From Rhaphigaster nebulosa (Eukaryota > Arthropoda > Insecta > Hemiptera > Pentatomidae), in NCBI GenBank assembly GCA_948150685.1, contig OX411306.1:35425539-35489538 (forward strand): a DNA stretch of 64,000 nucleotides, given 5' to 3'. The notes beneath the pieces were generated by a model. The model saw nothing but the letters and a program-made list of their open reading frames with translations, was not told the DNA's origin and did not search any database. Position 1 is the first letter of the stretch; every line of letters begins with the position of its first letter. Positions 11,818 through 22,803 of this stretch are shown here, piece by piece. The translations under genes and the position numbers were made by a program.

Positions 11818-13259
11818 AACTTTTTTCAGATTCAAAAAACTTCAATTTTTTTTTAAATTTTATCTTCATTATCTGCAAGTGCTTCAGCCATAATGGAAGG
11901 TATACTGTGTTTTGTTCTGGCGTAACTGTATATTTTTTGTGTTGTTACATTCAGTGTCAGAGATGTGTTGTATGTTTCATAAAGTGGTTGTTCCTGGTCT
12001 CTAAGTATCCGATGGTTAACGCTGAGTTTCTGACATTCAGTCTGTTCAGGGTTACTACTTTAGATCTAAACTGGGGGAAGTTCTCCCAAATAGAATATTT
12101 TATTTTATTTCTAGAAGTTTTCTTGATTATTAGTTCCATTTTTTTTGACAAGGTTCTTTTGCATCGACAAATCCAATCTGCAGCGATGGTTAGATCTATC
12201 ATAGTAGTTCCAGTCTATTTTCCTCTGGCGAGGTTTGCTTCTCATTTCTGGGGAACCTGTGGAGAAGTATCAACCATCTAATTTGGTTTATTTATATATT
12301 TTAAGTCTGCCTTATAGTGAAATAACAAAAGGCAATCTGTTTGCCATTCGCATATTAATCGTGATTGGCATTGTAGTTCTCTTGTAACATGCGAAAATGA
12401 GTGATGGATACCGAAAGGTAATGCACATTTGTATCAACTACAACTGACCAGTTTAATTCTGAAGTCAGATTTGCCAGTTAGAGAAGAGATGTTCTATGTT
12501 AAAATGCAATAAGAATGCTCGTGTTTACGAACGGTCACGAGGGTCGTGATAATTTTTAATAAATTATACCAAAAGGTAGGCTTATGTTCAAAATATTTTC
12601 ACCGCAATTTTTAGGTTCATTTACTTCATCTTTATACCGAGGACTGCATAAAGTCTTAAAAGCTCCGTTTCAACTAGCATTTTATTTTTTCAGTTTGCCG
12701 AAAAATTTCACACCGCGTCCGATCAGCTAACATAATTTAATACTGATTATAAGATTGGTAACTAGAAAAACTTACTACATGCAATCACACTGCTGGTGAA
12801 GTTATACCTAGTTACTTATAACAAACACAAGTTACTTATAACAAAGTTATATTGGATGCCCCTGCCTGCATCAGTAAATTCCTTAAAAATTGAATGGGAG
12901 TGACCTCTAACATTGATGGATCCAAGTATCACAGTATATTTAAACATCATTAATTTAATAATTAGCCACCGACAAAATTATTCTTATTGAAAAAACTCAG
13001 GAGTAGAATTGCTAAAAAGACAGCTTTGGAAAAAAAAAAACGCTTTTCAGTCAAATTCTCTAGGATACTGTTGAATAAAGTAGCAGATTTTAATAAAAAG
13101 TTTCTAAATAAAATACGGATTATCTCTTTGGACAGATTCATTATAAATGATAAATTTATTAAAATTCATTTGTACTAGACATCAAATGCATCAAAAAATC
13201 ACAGGAGATTGCATACAAACTGGATAATAATAAATTTGTGATCAAGACAGAGAATATGA
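11818..13259. other. No gene recognised
   Basis: AT-rich. A long open frame here begins inside the SINE T-run (Phe-rich start) and is judged accidental. A short direct duplication, AGTTACTTATAACAAA, occurs twice near 12810-12845. No other feature supported. Confidence 0.45.
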
Positions 13260-13990
13260 TCTATACAAAGAAAGCTGAGCGAGCAGCAGAGCTCCGTCAC
13301 TAAAGTTGTTATACTAAAATACAAAATACAAAGTATCAGAAAGACGAGGCCTTTCTGAGGAGACAAATTTTGAGACCCCCCTCTCCGATGATCTTCGATA
13401 CAGTGCAATTTTCTGAATTAAATACGACTAAAAACATTTCTAAATAGTTTTCAACCCACTAACTCAACGCGGAGGAGATGTAAAGGTGCGCAAAGCCTTA
13501 AATACTGTGGGAGTGGGGAAAATAACTGAGAACACGCAAAGGAACTTCTCTAACATTAACTCAATCCACTTCCAAATTTTCATCACTCTAACTGAATTTG
13601 GAGGGTCTGTATAGGTGCGCAGAACCTTTAAAATCGCTAAAATAACAAGCAGCAAAACATACCTAAAATTGTTCTTCCAAGAAAATAATCCTACATACTA
13701 AATTTCAGTTCATTTAGTCCAAAGGGGGCCGCTGGAAGTGCCCAAATGTATCAGAAATATTTCTATACATAGGTTAGGTTATGTATTCATATTTATTGAT
13801 ATTTACGAAATCCCCATTATCGTGTCCAAGCGATTATGAAACGGATATGAAATGTATTCCCAACCCCCTCCGATGAACTTCGATGCAGTGCAAAAATATA
13901 TTATTTTCTGGACAATTTGCCTTAAAACCCATGTACATACAGTTTTCTTAACTTACACTCCATTAATTTTGAAAGCTTTCGAACTTTAAG
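13260..13990. repeat. Dispersed repeat family C, copy 2
   Basis: A diverged counterpart of 6850-7560, with the same AGCAGAGCTCCGTCACTAAA, ACACGCAAAGGAACTTCTCT and ATCTTCGATACAGTGCAA blocks. The short phrase TAGGTGCGCAGAACCTT recurs internally (13482 and 13610 areas), suggesting an internally repetitive element. Non-coding. Confidence 0.6.
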
Positions 13991-15014
13991 TACCTATGAG
14001 ACATGAGTCATCCTTCGTCGAACATGATCAAGTGCTGAACATATGAAAACTACCGAGGTGTCCCGCTAAGTGAAAGAGTTAATCTGGCGCTGCAGTTGAT
14101 TGGTCCTTACAAATGGGAGCGCCATCTACAGGCAGATTAGAGGATGCCTTGTCGAGTAGATTAATCTCCCATCTTCCTCTCGCTCGATTAGCTTATTGAC
14201 ACCTAACGAGACAATACTCTATCAGTCCTGCTAGAGGGATCGCCAAATCATTTCTTTATGATTAAAAATTTTCTCTAAACGACAGCATCCGAGTTTCGTA
14301 AGGCTTTGCCATACCATATACAAGCGGTCCCAGCCGAAGCAGTTATGACGCCATATCCTCTCAGGCAATTAAATTCCTTCGTAAATAATTGATAACTAAT
14401 TCCTTCCTAACAGTAAATGATTATTAAATTTGACTAGTATTTTTTTTAATCTGGATTTTGTTGGTAGAAATAAAAGGAAGAAAAAAAAAAGGAAGAAACA
14501 TCATAATGACAGTTAATCAGTTAAATGGTAGGCGAAAATCCATCCAATAATGAAAGCTCACATTTTTTTTTAAATTTGTCATTCGCAGAAATCATTAAAC
14601 AAAGAAGAAAAAAAGTAATAATAAAAATATAAATATTTTAAAAATAAATAAATTTATCGTCATATTTATTATAAAACCTTGTAACTCCATGTTTACTTAT
14701 AAGTCGTCACGAGGTTTTATAATCAGGGTGACGATATGGCACATTATTTTGTCCAGCTCATCATCCTATACTTGGTTTTATTTAAATGGATGTTTCATGA
14801 TGCAATGACAGATGAAATATGAAATGAAATTAATAATGAAAATAAAAGAAGATACATGTATTACAAAAATTGATTTAGAAATGTTTTTTGTTCTCTTCTA
14901 TTTTGAGGATTATAGAGGTGTCGAACTCAAATCAATACTCTGCATTTTAAAAACCTGACCTCAAACTCAGATTCGATGAAAGTAATTTCCAAACTATAAG
15001 TTAGCGCGAAGTAA
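13991..15014. other. No gene recognised
   Basis: The 14080-14160 area has an imperfect inverted repeat centred on AATCTGGCGCTGCAG and GGGAGCGCCATCTACAG, relatively GC-rich and possibly the remnant of a small inverted-repeat element. A further pair near 14670-14730 (ATTATAAAACCTTG / CGAGGTTTTATAATC) forms a potential stem of about 12 bp. No coding signal. Confidence 0.35.
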
Positions 15015-16110
15015 GGCAAGGTCCCACTAAATTTTACAAAGTTCGAATTTACAGGACTGTAATTTTTTCATTTTTAAAGCTAATTTTTTTCTATTATTTA
15101 AAGAAGGCTAGATTTCAACCACATCTATTTTGATGAGATTGATAACTTTACTTAATAGTACTTAGTATGCACTTACCCCTTCCTTAAGGAGTAAATGCGT
15201 ACAAGATATCTGGAAGACTCACTATTCAAGATATAGCGGTTTTGGGGCAAGTACAGAATAGTTCGGTTTCCGGAGGATTAATATACTGGTGTAATTATCA
15301 AAAAAAGTTAAAGCTTGTCTGAGATTCTCATTTTACAATCTTCATTGAGTTATGAAAGTGGAATGAGGAATATAATTGAAGAAATGTATTGATAAAAATA
15401 ATGCTTGTTTTAACGCGCTAGTGAGTAGCTGTCTCGACAAAATATGATAGTACTGGTACTGGTATTGGTGGGAGGAACTAGCCCGGCAAGTGAGCCTTAT
15501 GGTCCTTTTTGCCAACCACTGATGGTTGCTTTTACGTCACCGCCGCGTACTAACCAGAGTGGGAGTGTCGAGATTCATTTCGTGGGATCGCGACGAAATA
15601 AATATTAACCGACCAAGATGGGAATCGAACCCACAACGTTCCGAACCGGACACTCTGGGACCCTCGCCCCAACGTTCTCGGCCATCACGTCCTCAAATAT
15701 GAACTGAACACCAGAGGTCTGTATTTGCCACTAGTTTCATATTTTTCTAGGTGACTACGGACAAGCGCTTAAAAAATACAAAACTGTCAAGGAGAAAAGT
15801 AAATTATTAAATAATGTAAAGTATTTTGAAGAATAACTTCTGTAGCTACCACTCTTGGCAAAAAAAAAAAAAAAAAAAATGAAAAAGTACTTACTTGTAG
15901 ATAAACACCGATATATTTGTAAGACAAAATTTGGAAAACACTACTTTGTCAGTAGGTTGGAAATAATAATTTTCAACTCTTTATACTTCATCTTATGGAC
16001 CTTTCGTGGCTGATTTCTGATACATCTGTGTTTAGGCTTCATGCTCGGTAAAGTATTACCAGCTGAGTTTTTGGATTTAACGAGACAATTACGCACTTAC
16101 CCGAAAAACG
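15015..16110 (+). repeat. Dispersed repeat family D, copy 2, split by a SINE
   Basis: Collinear with 8150-9020 through the same anchors (TTTACAGGACTGTAATTTTT, TTCATTGAGTTATGAAAGTG, GACAAGCGCTTAAAAAATAC, TTTAACGAGACAATTACGCA), but interrupted at 15448-15694 by a SINE. Copy 1 gives the uninterrupted state of the same locus in the repeat. Confidence 0.78.
15448..15694 (-). mobile_element. tRNA-derived SINE (second family), nested in repeat D
   Basis: On the minus strand the element begins GAGGACGTGATGGCCGAGAA with A box TGGCCGAGAAC (RC of 15674-15684). It continues to a perfect B box GGGTTCGATTCCC (RC of 15620-15632) and a body of about 150 bases, and ends in a short CCAGTA-type repeat. AAATATGA flanks both sides (15440-15447 and 15695-15702), a clean 8-base target-site duplication. 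Family D copy 1 shows the empty site. The head resembles Leu/Ser-type tRNAs; the specific parent is inference. Confidence 0.87.
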
Positions 16111-17379
16111 CGTACTTGCGTTCGTGTTAATTTTGAAATTTTTAGTTGCTGTATTGGATTCATCATTCAGCGACCCCTGAAATCACTCAGCAGTGAGTTT
16201 CAAGCATGCCCATTGATTTGAAATGTCGATCGCTTTATTAAACTGTTTCGAATTTCCAAACTCCTGGTCCAAATTCATTATCAGATGTACGCTTCTTTCT
16301 TTTAGCTCATTTTATTTTTACAACTAGTAGTTAAGTCGTATAATTTCTCAAGATAAAAGAAAATATAATAGTAATAACAGGATTTTCTATATATCGTGAG
16401 GAAATGGTACTTAAATTTAACATCCATATTTTATGTCTTTGAAACATAAAGAAACGAAGCACACTTTTATTTTACATTGTTAGTCCCAATGGAGCACAAT
16501 CGCCAAGGACTTTTGAAGGGAAATAACCACCATTACATTAGAAATGTAATAAATGGACCGTGAAAATTTCAACCAACTGCGAAGTGTTGCTACCAAGCTC
16601 TTCGGGGAACTGGTCGAATTTCAAAGCTGTTTTTAGTCGAGTGATGAATTGGCGATATTTCATTCCTCTCGTAATCAATGTTTGTGCTTGTTGCTTTTAT
16701 CGTAGTAACAAACGCTTTTTCATCAAAGAAACCAAGATTTTTGGAAATGTATCCTTCTGTCGAATACAATGAATTTCCGCAATGCAACGTGTTCATTTTC
16801 ATCTATGGACTGTTTAAAAAATGACACAGAGACTGACTGATATAGCTAAATGAATAATAAAAATAATATTTATTGATTTTAGCATCTGCAAGGACTATAG
16901 TATTAATTTTACGTCTGAACTTTTCCAGTGGTAACTCCGAATCAATAGAATTTGGAATTCATGTGATTTTGTTTTGTTATGTTATTATAATTTATATGTA
17001 TTCGCGTCGCACGTACGCAGAAAATTTATGTTTTGTTTATAACGTCCTAGAGACGGGCTGCTATGTAGGTGAACATTTCTTTTTTTGCTTTCTTTTACCT
17101 TGTTTTGCAACAAAACGAGCGAAATTATTGGCTGTTATTTAGTAATCTATTATTTTTCAACTTTTATTTGGTTTTCGTTACTATCCTTTTATGCTTATTC
17201 AGCAGTTAGATGCGGGGCAGAAACTGCAGTTTTCAATTGTTATTTACAACTTATGATTACTAGGAGATCTGAAAAATTTATTAATTGCTATTATTTATTA
17301 TTAGAGATGGGATGCTAATTATCACTTTGTTATTTTGTAAATATTTATTATTTATTATTTCCTTTTATCAGTTGTGAAG

Positions 17380-17480
17380 TGCCGTACAGGGTGAAAAATA
17401 ACTTACCTAAAAATAGCAGATTAATTTTCTTTCAAGTTCGAATAAAATACAGGGTAGGGCAGAAATAACCGATACATTTT
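17380..17480 (+). repeat. Possible Tc1/mariner-like terminus
   Basis: ATACAGGGTAGGGCAGAAAT near 17449 resembles the ACAGGGTG..CCAGAAAT termini common in insect mariner-type and related elements. A second CAGGGTGAAAAATAAC lies near 17386. No matching inverted terminus or transposase was found, so this is tentative. Confidence 0.2.
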
Positions 17481-17817
17481 AAAGGATTATAAGGAAAAAC
17501 TTATGTTTCTAAAAAAAAAAAAACTGTTTTTTTTTCAAAAAGTACATTGTATATATTGGATGAACTCCCGACACTTTGACCGTTTACTTATAAACACCCC
17601 CACATTTCTTTCATTGCTAGTTCAGTGACCAATACAACCAATACAACAAACTTTTCTGTTTGATATAATCTATTTAAACCTTGGTGAGTACTAACATGTA
17701 TTTGACTTCTTGTCTTAATTAAATTCACAATTCATAAATGTTTTAATTTATAATACATTTAATTTAATATGTAAAATAATACCAAACTGTATTTTGAATT
17801 TTTGTGTGTTTTTAGAA

Positions 17818-17864
17818 CTGAAGATGAATGTATAATATTCGAAACTAGTTTTCAATAAAAACTA
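17818..17864 (+). ncRNA. Hammerhead-ribozyme-like core / Penelope-type 3' end motif
   Basis: CTGAAGA (17818-17824) matches the conserved CUGANGA. A 4-bp stem GAAT/ATTC (17826-17829, 17837-17840) matches stem II, and GAAAC (17841-17845) matches the second core strand. A perfect 7-bp hairpin TAGTTTT/AAAACTA (17846-17852, 17858-17864) follows, with CAATA in its loop. No partner strand giving a complete third helix with a cleavage triplet was found, so catalytic activity is unproven. Similar end motifs accompany Penelope-like elements. Confidence 0.38.
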
Positions 17865-19180
17865 AATTATAGAAGTGTCAAATAATTTATCAATTCCTAA
17901 TTAGATAGATCCTTCTATAACAACTTGCGGACGTTAACTGAAGAAACATTTGGTTGATAAGGCCAGGTTTCTTATAACTGCAATGTCCGTATAACTGAAT
18001 AATAAGTACACCTGGAGATCGAACTTCCCTTTGTATAAGTGAATGATATTTTAACATAAGTAATTTTTTCCATCAGACTAATTATATGTCATTTCGAAGT
18101 TCAGTCTTTTGAAAAGACCACGCTTCATGTCTTCTCCACCCTTCTTTATTCAGACGAGACCCGAGGACGGTATAAAAACCGACATAAAACCGGGAAAGTA
18201 AAGAGCAAAACATAAAATTGAAGATATAAAAAGAGATGATGACAAACGCGGAGAACATTTTAAAGGCGGACCTCTCGGATATAAGCTATCAGAGAGTGTC
18301 ATTATTTATAGTGACTGCTGGGTATAGATGGGGCATAAACTGACCCTCGAGAAGAAGCTAACGGCACATATCAATCATTGGCCGGCATTAACATCACATC
18401 CTTTCTATTCAATTAATAGCTGTCATCCATCATCTAGTCCATCTTCTCCTAAGGTGTCCTCTTCCTAATGGGATCGTCCCATCCTCTTTCATAAAATGTC
18501 TGAGGTAGTGGTCATGTCGGAGTCATACCATTGGCGCCATGTTCTCTTTAAAACATATTATGTTCTTAGTGGGATTAACCGTTCGAAATATCGTCCTATC
18601 CAACTTCAATTTATACATCGATCATTACCAAATCTTAAGTTTATAACAATCAAAATTTTGTTGAAATAATTGGTTGTGCAACGCGAGCGTGATTGTAGCA
18701 GAAGAGCAATTACAGTATTAAATAAGTTATGCCATTTAGCAAAGGTAATCACATAAAATGTTTATTATCATCACTAATATTGTCAAATTTGCTTTTTTTT
18801 TAAATATATTAAAATATATTCCGTAATATATAATATATTCCGTAAAAATATATTTAAATGTATTCATATATTCCGATTTATAGAGTACATTAATATAATT
18901 CATAAAGATTTCCTTAGTAAAGTACATAAATATAATATAAATGATAAGTATGCTTATTTTAATTTCTTCTTTTCTCGAGCTATGTATCAATATTTAATTG
19001 TTCGTTGAGTAATTGGTAGAACCATAACGCTTATATTCAATACACAATGATCAAATAAGTTTTGAATATATCTGGACGTTCGAGCATTCCTAGCTCATTT
19101 CTTCACTTAGCAAACTATATGTTTTCACCTGACAAACATCACTAAGTCCTTTTTTGGTTGTAATAAAATTCCTGGTACGT
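17865..19180. other. No gene recognised
   Basis: AT-rich. A somewhat less AT-rich block at about 18120-18530 (GACGAGACCCGAGGACGGTA and similar) has no continuous frame and no motif I recognise. The 18736-18990 frame is Ile/Tyr/Asn-rich, typical of random AT-rich sequence. Confidence 0.4.
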
Positions 19181-19300
19181 TTTTTTTTTTTTATCAGGCA
19201 GAAATCATTTATCATCCGAAATTCGATCCCGCGATATATGACCTTTCATTATTGATTAGTGGAATTTAATATTCCATTATTCTATCGCTAGGAAAGTAAA
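19181..19300 (-). mobile_element. Degenerate tRNA-derived SINE with A tail
   Basis: On the minus strand CCTAGCGATAGAATAATGG (RC of 19274-19292) resembles an A box region, GGATCGAATTTC (RC of 19218-19229) resembles a B box, and the sequence then runs into a 12-base A tail (RC of 19181-19192). Order and spacing fit a tRNA-derived SINE, but both boxes have mismatches. Confidence 0.42.
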
Positions 19301-19448
19301 AGAAGTATAGTTTCTTTAACGTTGCTACTGTAGTAAGTACTATATCCCCTTAACAATCCAGATTATTCATTTAATTTATTTTTTCAATTTACATTTTTTT
19401 CAATTAAAATATTGTGTTGTTTTTGAGAGTATTTCGGGGTCATTATCT

Positions 19449-19506
19449 TTCCTTAGCGCTAGAGCCCAATGTGGGCCCTGGCACATTGGGCCCTAGTGCT
19501 AAGGAA
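19449..19506. repeat. GC-rich 25-bp hairpin
   Basis: Arms 19449-19473 (TTCCTTAGCGCTAGAGCCCA...) and 19482-19506 are inverted repeats with two mismatches around an 8-base centre (GGCCCTGG). It stands out against AT-rich surroundings. It could be a minimal foldback element, a transposon-end hairpin or a structured RNA; nothing decides between these. Confidence 0.65.
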
Positions 19507-19929
19507 GAAAAAGAATCACTTGACGAACCACTGTAATAGTTATTGTGGTCCTCAATTACAAATACTAGTTGAGCCAAAGTAATTACGATTACCAATTTCA
19601 ATTTCTGGAATTTAAAGTAATGTAAATTGGTAATTGCCATTACGTAACGCCGAAATGACTTTAAAAAAGCTTATTTCCACAAACGTAAAAAGGGATACGT
19701 ATCAACTGTAGCGGGTCTCTCAGGAACTGTAGACATGCAGTCCCCCCATTTCTAAATGATATTATTAATAATATTCAATTCAAGTTTTTTTTTTTTAAAC
19801 TCTTTTTTTAAATATGTACAATATATAATCTATAAGCTTAATATCAGTGGCCATACCAGAGTTCATGAAAGAGGTACAATAATCTTGGTATGGAACTGTG
19901 CGCTTCACAGTGTTGGTGGGAGGTAATCT

Positions 19930-20170
19930 TTTTTTTTTTGTTTCTTTTTACAGCGAATGGTGTGCTTAAAAACCGTGTGTCCCCCAGAGGGATGCGCTGC
20001 ATGAGAGTCATCAGCACGCGTGTACTTCGTCTTATCCTCGTTTATTGCGAGCCCCATCTCTTGAACAGCCCGCATAAGGTCTAGGAATGCTTTTTCCAGT
20101 TCTCAAAGGGACTTTGCAAGATATCGATGTTATCCGCATATGCCAGTAATTGGACTAATTTGCTTACAAT
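19930..20170 (-). pseudogene. LINE reverse transcriptase relic (YADN box)
   Basis: The minus strand encodes LVQLLAYADNIDILQSPFEN (catalytic YADD motif as YADN; codons at RC of about 20129-20140). After a one-base shift it encodes AFLDLMRAVQEMGLAINEDK, TKYTRADDSHAAHPSGGHTV and FKHTIRC. This is the order seen in non-LTR RT domains after motif C (EMGL.INEDKTKY). Frameshifted and truncated on both sides, hence dead. Confidence 0.72.
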
Positions 20171-20284
20171 GGGTGCTAGCTAATTATTTTAACCGGGTAT
20201 CTATCGTCTCCCATTTAAAAGTACGTAAATTAATTTACTTTAGTATGTAAATACAGATAGGTATAGAAGCTCTTAGAAATACCT

Positions 20285-20432
20285 TTATTTTATTTCATTT
20301 TTATTTATTTATATAGATACCTTTATTTAGGAGGATGAAAAGACGATGGGGACCCCCACAGGGCACCAGCTGAGTGGACAGCGTTCCATGCCATTAAACC
20401 ACTTTGCCACCTCTTTACTACATTATCAACAC
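20285..20432 (-). mobile_element. tRNA-derived SINE-like element, minus strand
   Basis: On the minus strand AGAGGTGGCAAAGTGGTTTA contains A box TGGCAAAGTGG (RC of 20399-20409), followed by ATGGCATGGAACGCTGTCCA, CTCAGCTGGTGCCCTG and a weakened B box region GGGGGTCCCC. It then runs into an A/T-rich tail (AAATAAATAAAAATGAAATA). The layout matches other arthropod tRNA-derived SINEs; the B box is decayed. Confidence 0.5.
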
Positions 20433-21244
20433 CGCCACTCTTCTATTTGGCCGCTTATATTAATTAGTTCATTATCTAAGCCTCCGGGCATCTACTATCA
20501 TATTATACTAATTTCCTAACAACATTTATAATTTCATATTGCATGCAAACGAGTATATGCTTACCATGTTTATATGTGTACATCCGTACTCAGTATTTAT
20601 CCAAGTTGACAGAGTCATCAGTATCAATTAATAAACCCCTATATCTACAACGTAGGTCATATTTTAAAGGTACCGACCATAAGTTTTTTGTTTTATCCAT
20701 TAAAAAATTAAGATGAAAAAATCGTTGTTAGTTGATGTGGAAAAAAATGTCTGAATACTATGTTGATTTTTTTTTTTTTTTTTAAACAGTGTCCATCATA
20801 GACGAACTAACTAATAGTTTTGCAGTTCCTGAGATGTTCGATGATGATTTTCGACTCTGTTATATTCTTAAGAAGTTCTTTATAATGTGATGTTTTATTT
20901 AGGCTATTTTAATTTTTTTTAAGAAGTATTTAACTTAAAAGTATTATTTTTAAAAAATAACTAAAACAGTTTTATTTCCAGAATGCTACAAATCCAATCT
21001 ACTTATTTCAAGATTTTATAAAAAGATTATTTTTAATGAAATAAAAAACGTATTTTTTATCCAAAATAAAAAGTTTTTTTTTTATTTTTGATTAACTTCT
21101 GAAACATTTAGCAATATGAGAATATTGTTGTAAATCTTAGCTCTTACAACTATCGTATAGTATTAATTGCTTTTTAAACTTAATTTCCTTATTTGTAGTT
21201 TCAGAAATTTTGAATAGGCTCTAGAACAGTATTTAACAGGAGTT

Positions 21245-21472
21245 AGTTACACGAGCGTATGTAGAATTGTTTTTCAGAGGCGGGGATTTAATTTTTTTTG
21301 GGGTGAGGGAGGGAGGAATTAATAAGGAGAAGCATGAAAATTGGATCAAAAATTATTGTTAAAAATTACCGAAAATAGTACTGAAAATGCAAACTTTATT
21401 TTTTTCTTAGATTTCGGAGGGGGAGGACGTATATCTCCTAATTCCCCCTTCCTTCGTATACCACTGCTTAGT
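21245..21472. mobile_element. Degenerate MITE-like element
   Basis: The left end GAGCGTATGTAGAATTG and the right end (reverse complement GTGGTATACGAAGGAAGGG) are weakly inverted. Both flank G-rich and C-rich blocks (GGGGTGAGGGAGGGAGG and TTCCCCCTTCC). Elements with GTGGCGTACG-type ends and G-rich subterminal blocks are common non-autonomous DNA transposons in arthropods. Ends are too diverged to name a superfamily. Confidence 0.3.
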
Positions 21473-22008
21473 TATATTTTGATAAAGAAGACCTTTCAGC
21501 TGTACTCAGAAATGTAACAATAAATTCATCTAGTCTTGGCGGGAGTGCCTCAAAGCTCAACACTAGGTTATTTACTGTGCATTCTTTATGCTTTCGAAAT
21601 AACTGTCACAAACTAAAACATTTATTGCTACTCACTTTGGAAAATTCATCTAAATTATAAAAACCGCAACATGTGATTACCCTTCGAAGAAATACCAGCT
21701 CTCAACTACAACTAATTTCTCAGACAGACATAGTTGTCTTGAACCTACCCTTGACAGGGTTAAAAGACGAAAAATCCATAACAAACTTTATTCCGGAATT
21801 CCAAAACTTACATAAAAAATTAAATTAAATACAGAGATAATATGGTTCGGTGAAAAAGGTTACAAAGGCTATTTTTTTTCCGTCTAATTAAACATTTTTA
21901 TTACAAGTTTTAAGTGTAAAAATTGAGTGTAAAATACTTGTTTTCTCCTCATTTGTGAGCTGAACAAGTCTGAATAAGATATAAGCTGAGTGGGTTCTTC
22001 CACTTAAA

Positions 22009-22107
22009 ATGTCGAAACCGTCGATTTCCAATGCTTTATCTGGTGATATTGACAGTTCCAATGTCACGGAACACGAAGAAATCTCTTGGGAACTTGTTCC
22101 CTACTGA
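22009..22107 (+). CDS. Small open frame inside repeat family A
   Basis: A 32-residue frame begins MSKPSISNALSGDIDSS and ends in a TGA. The diverged copy at 34359-34460 (minus) has the same start context and a 33-codon frame beginning MLKPSISNALSSGIDNS, differing by an in-frame 3-base indel and several third-position changes. Maintenance of frame suggests it was translated when the element was active. No homology recognised. Not expected to function as a host gene. Confidence 0.35.
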   Translation: MSKPSISNALSGDIDSSNVTEHEEISWELVPY

Positions 22108-22615
22108 AAGAAAGAAAACGACACATAATAACGGAATGATACCTCCAGAAACAAGAGCCGGAGTCAATAGATGGTTGCTAGACCGAGTGCCATTTTTACT
22201 GCAATCTTCGGAAACTATTAACCAAATTCAGGATCACTTTTTGAGCCACCGATTTATAGTTTAATACGCGTTCAAGGGAGTCATGGGGTGCCCACATCAG
22301 ATATTTTTGTAAAGTGAATCGCTTCCAAAGTCCGTCTGTTTTTTACATATTTTTCTTTATCCAGAATTTGTGGATTTTTAAAATCAAACTTATGATTTAA
22401 ACTTAGACAGAGAAAAGATGGATAAAACAAGTAGAATATTCCAATTAAAATGTGCAGTAAACATTTTAATTTTATTTATGAATCTATGACGATACAGTAA
22501 GATAGAAATATTTTGACAAATAGGAAAATAGGAGTAATAGGTAATTATATTGTACTGTAATTATGCTAGTTTTGTAATAGAGAAAACAATAGAATATCAA
22601 TCAATAATAAATCAA

Positions 22616-22666
22616 AACGTATTGCAGACAACTATGATATACTAATGATGGGGATAAGACCTCCAA
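22616..22666 (+). ncRNA. Degenerate hammerhead-like end motif of family A
   Basis: Type III-like order: AACGT (22616-22620), A, about 20 bases, CTAATGA (22642-22648, one change from CTGATGA), a GGGGATAAGACCTCC stem, then CAAAATG where a better copy (35814) has CGAAACG. Decayed, and interpretable only together with the copies at 33770-33840 and 35766-35821. Confidence 0.3.
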
Positions 22667-22803
22667 AATGAACAAATGAAATGATATTTTTACTGCAATC
22701 TTCGGAAACTATTAACCAAATTCAGGATCACTTTTTGAGCCACCGATTTATAGTTTAATAGGCGTTCAAGGGAGTCATGGGGTGTCCACATCAGATATTT
22801 TAA

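Larger units (their letters stand above)
21838..22803 (+). mobile_element. Repeat family A, copy 1, with internal tandem duplication
   Basis: Collinear with 33685-34640 on the opposite strand. It has a 5' block with CTCCTCATTTGTGAGCTGAA, a 32-codon frame at 22009-22107, the block ACCAAATTCAGGATCACTTT, the block TATGACGATACAGTAAGATA, and a CTAATGATGGGGATAAGACC end motif. The 22194-22310 segment is repeated almost exactly at 22690-22803, so a second truncated copy is joined head-to-tail after the end motif. That tandem arrangement is typical of Penelope-like retroelements, but no RT is present here. Confidence 0.72.

Noticed and set aside
11772..12281. 169-codon open frame starting in a Phe run
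   Set aside because: The start lies in the SINE poly-T tail and the rest is hydrophobic low-complexity sequence without a motif.
15618..15694. Functional tRNA gene on the minus strand
   Set aside because: The B box is perfect, but it is part of a 247-base SINE with target-site duplication inside another repeat.
19443..19640. 65-codon minus frame across the GC-rich hairpin
   Set aside because: The Gly/Pro-rich end (LGPNVPGPTLG) is just the translation of the palindrome.
19890..20084. Plus-strand 64-codon frame
   Set aside because: Antisense to the LINE RT relic, which carries the recognisable YADN block on the minus strand.
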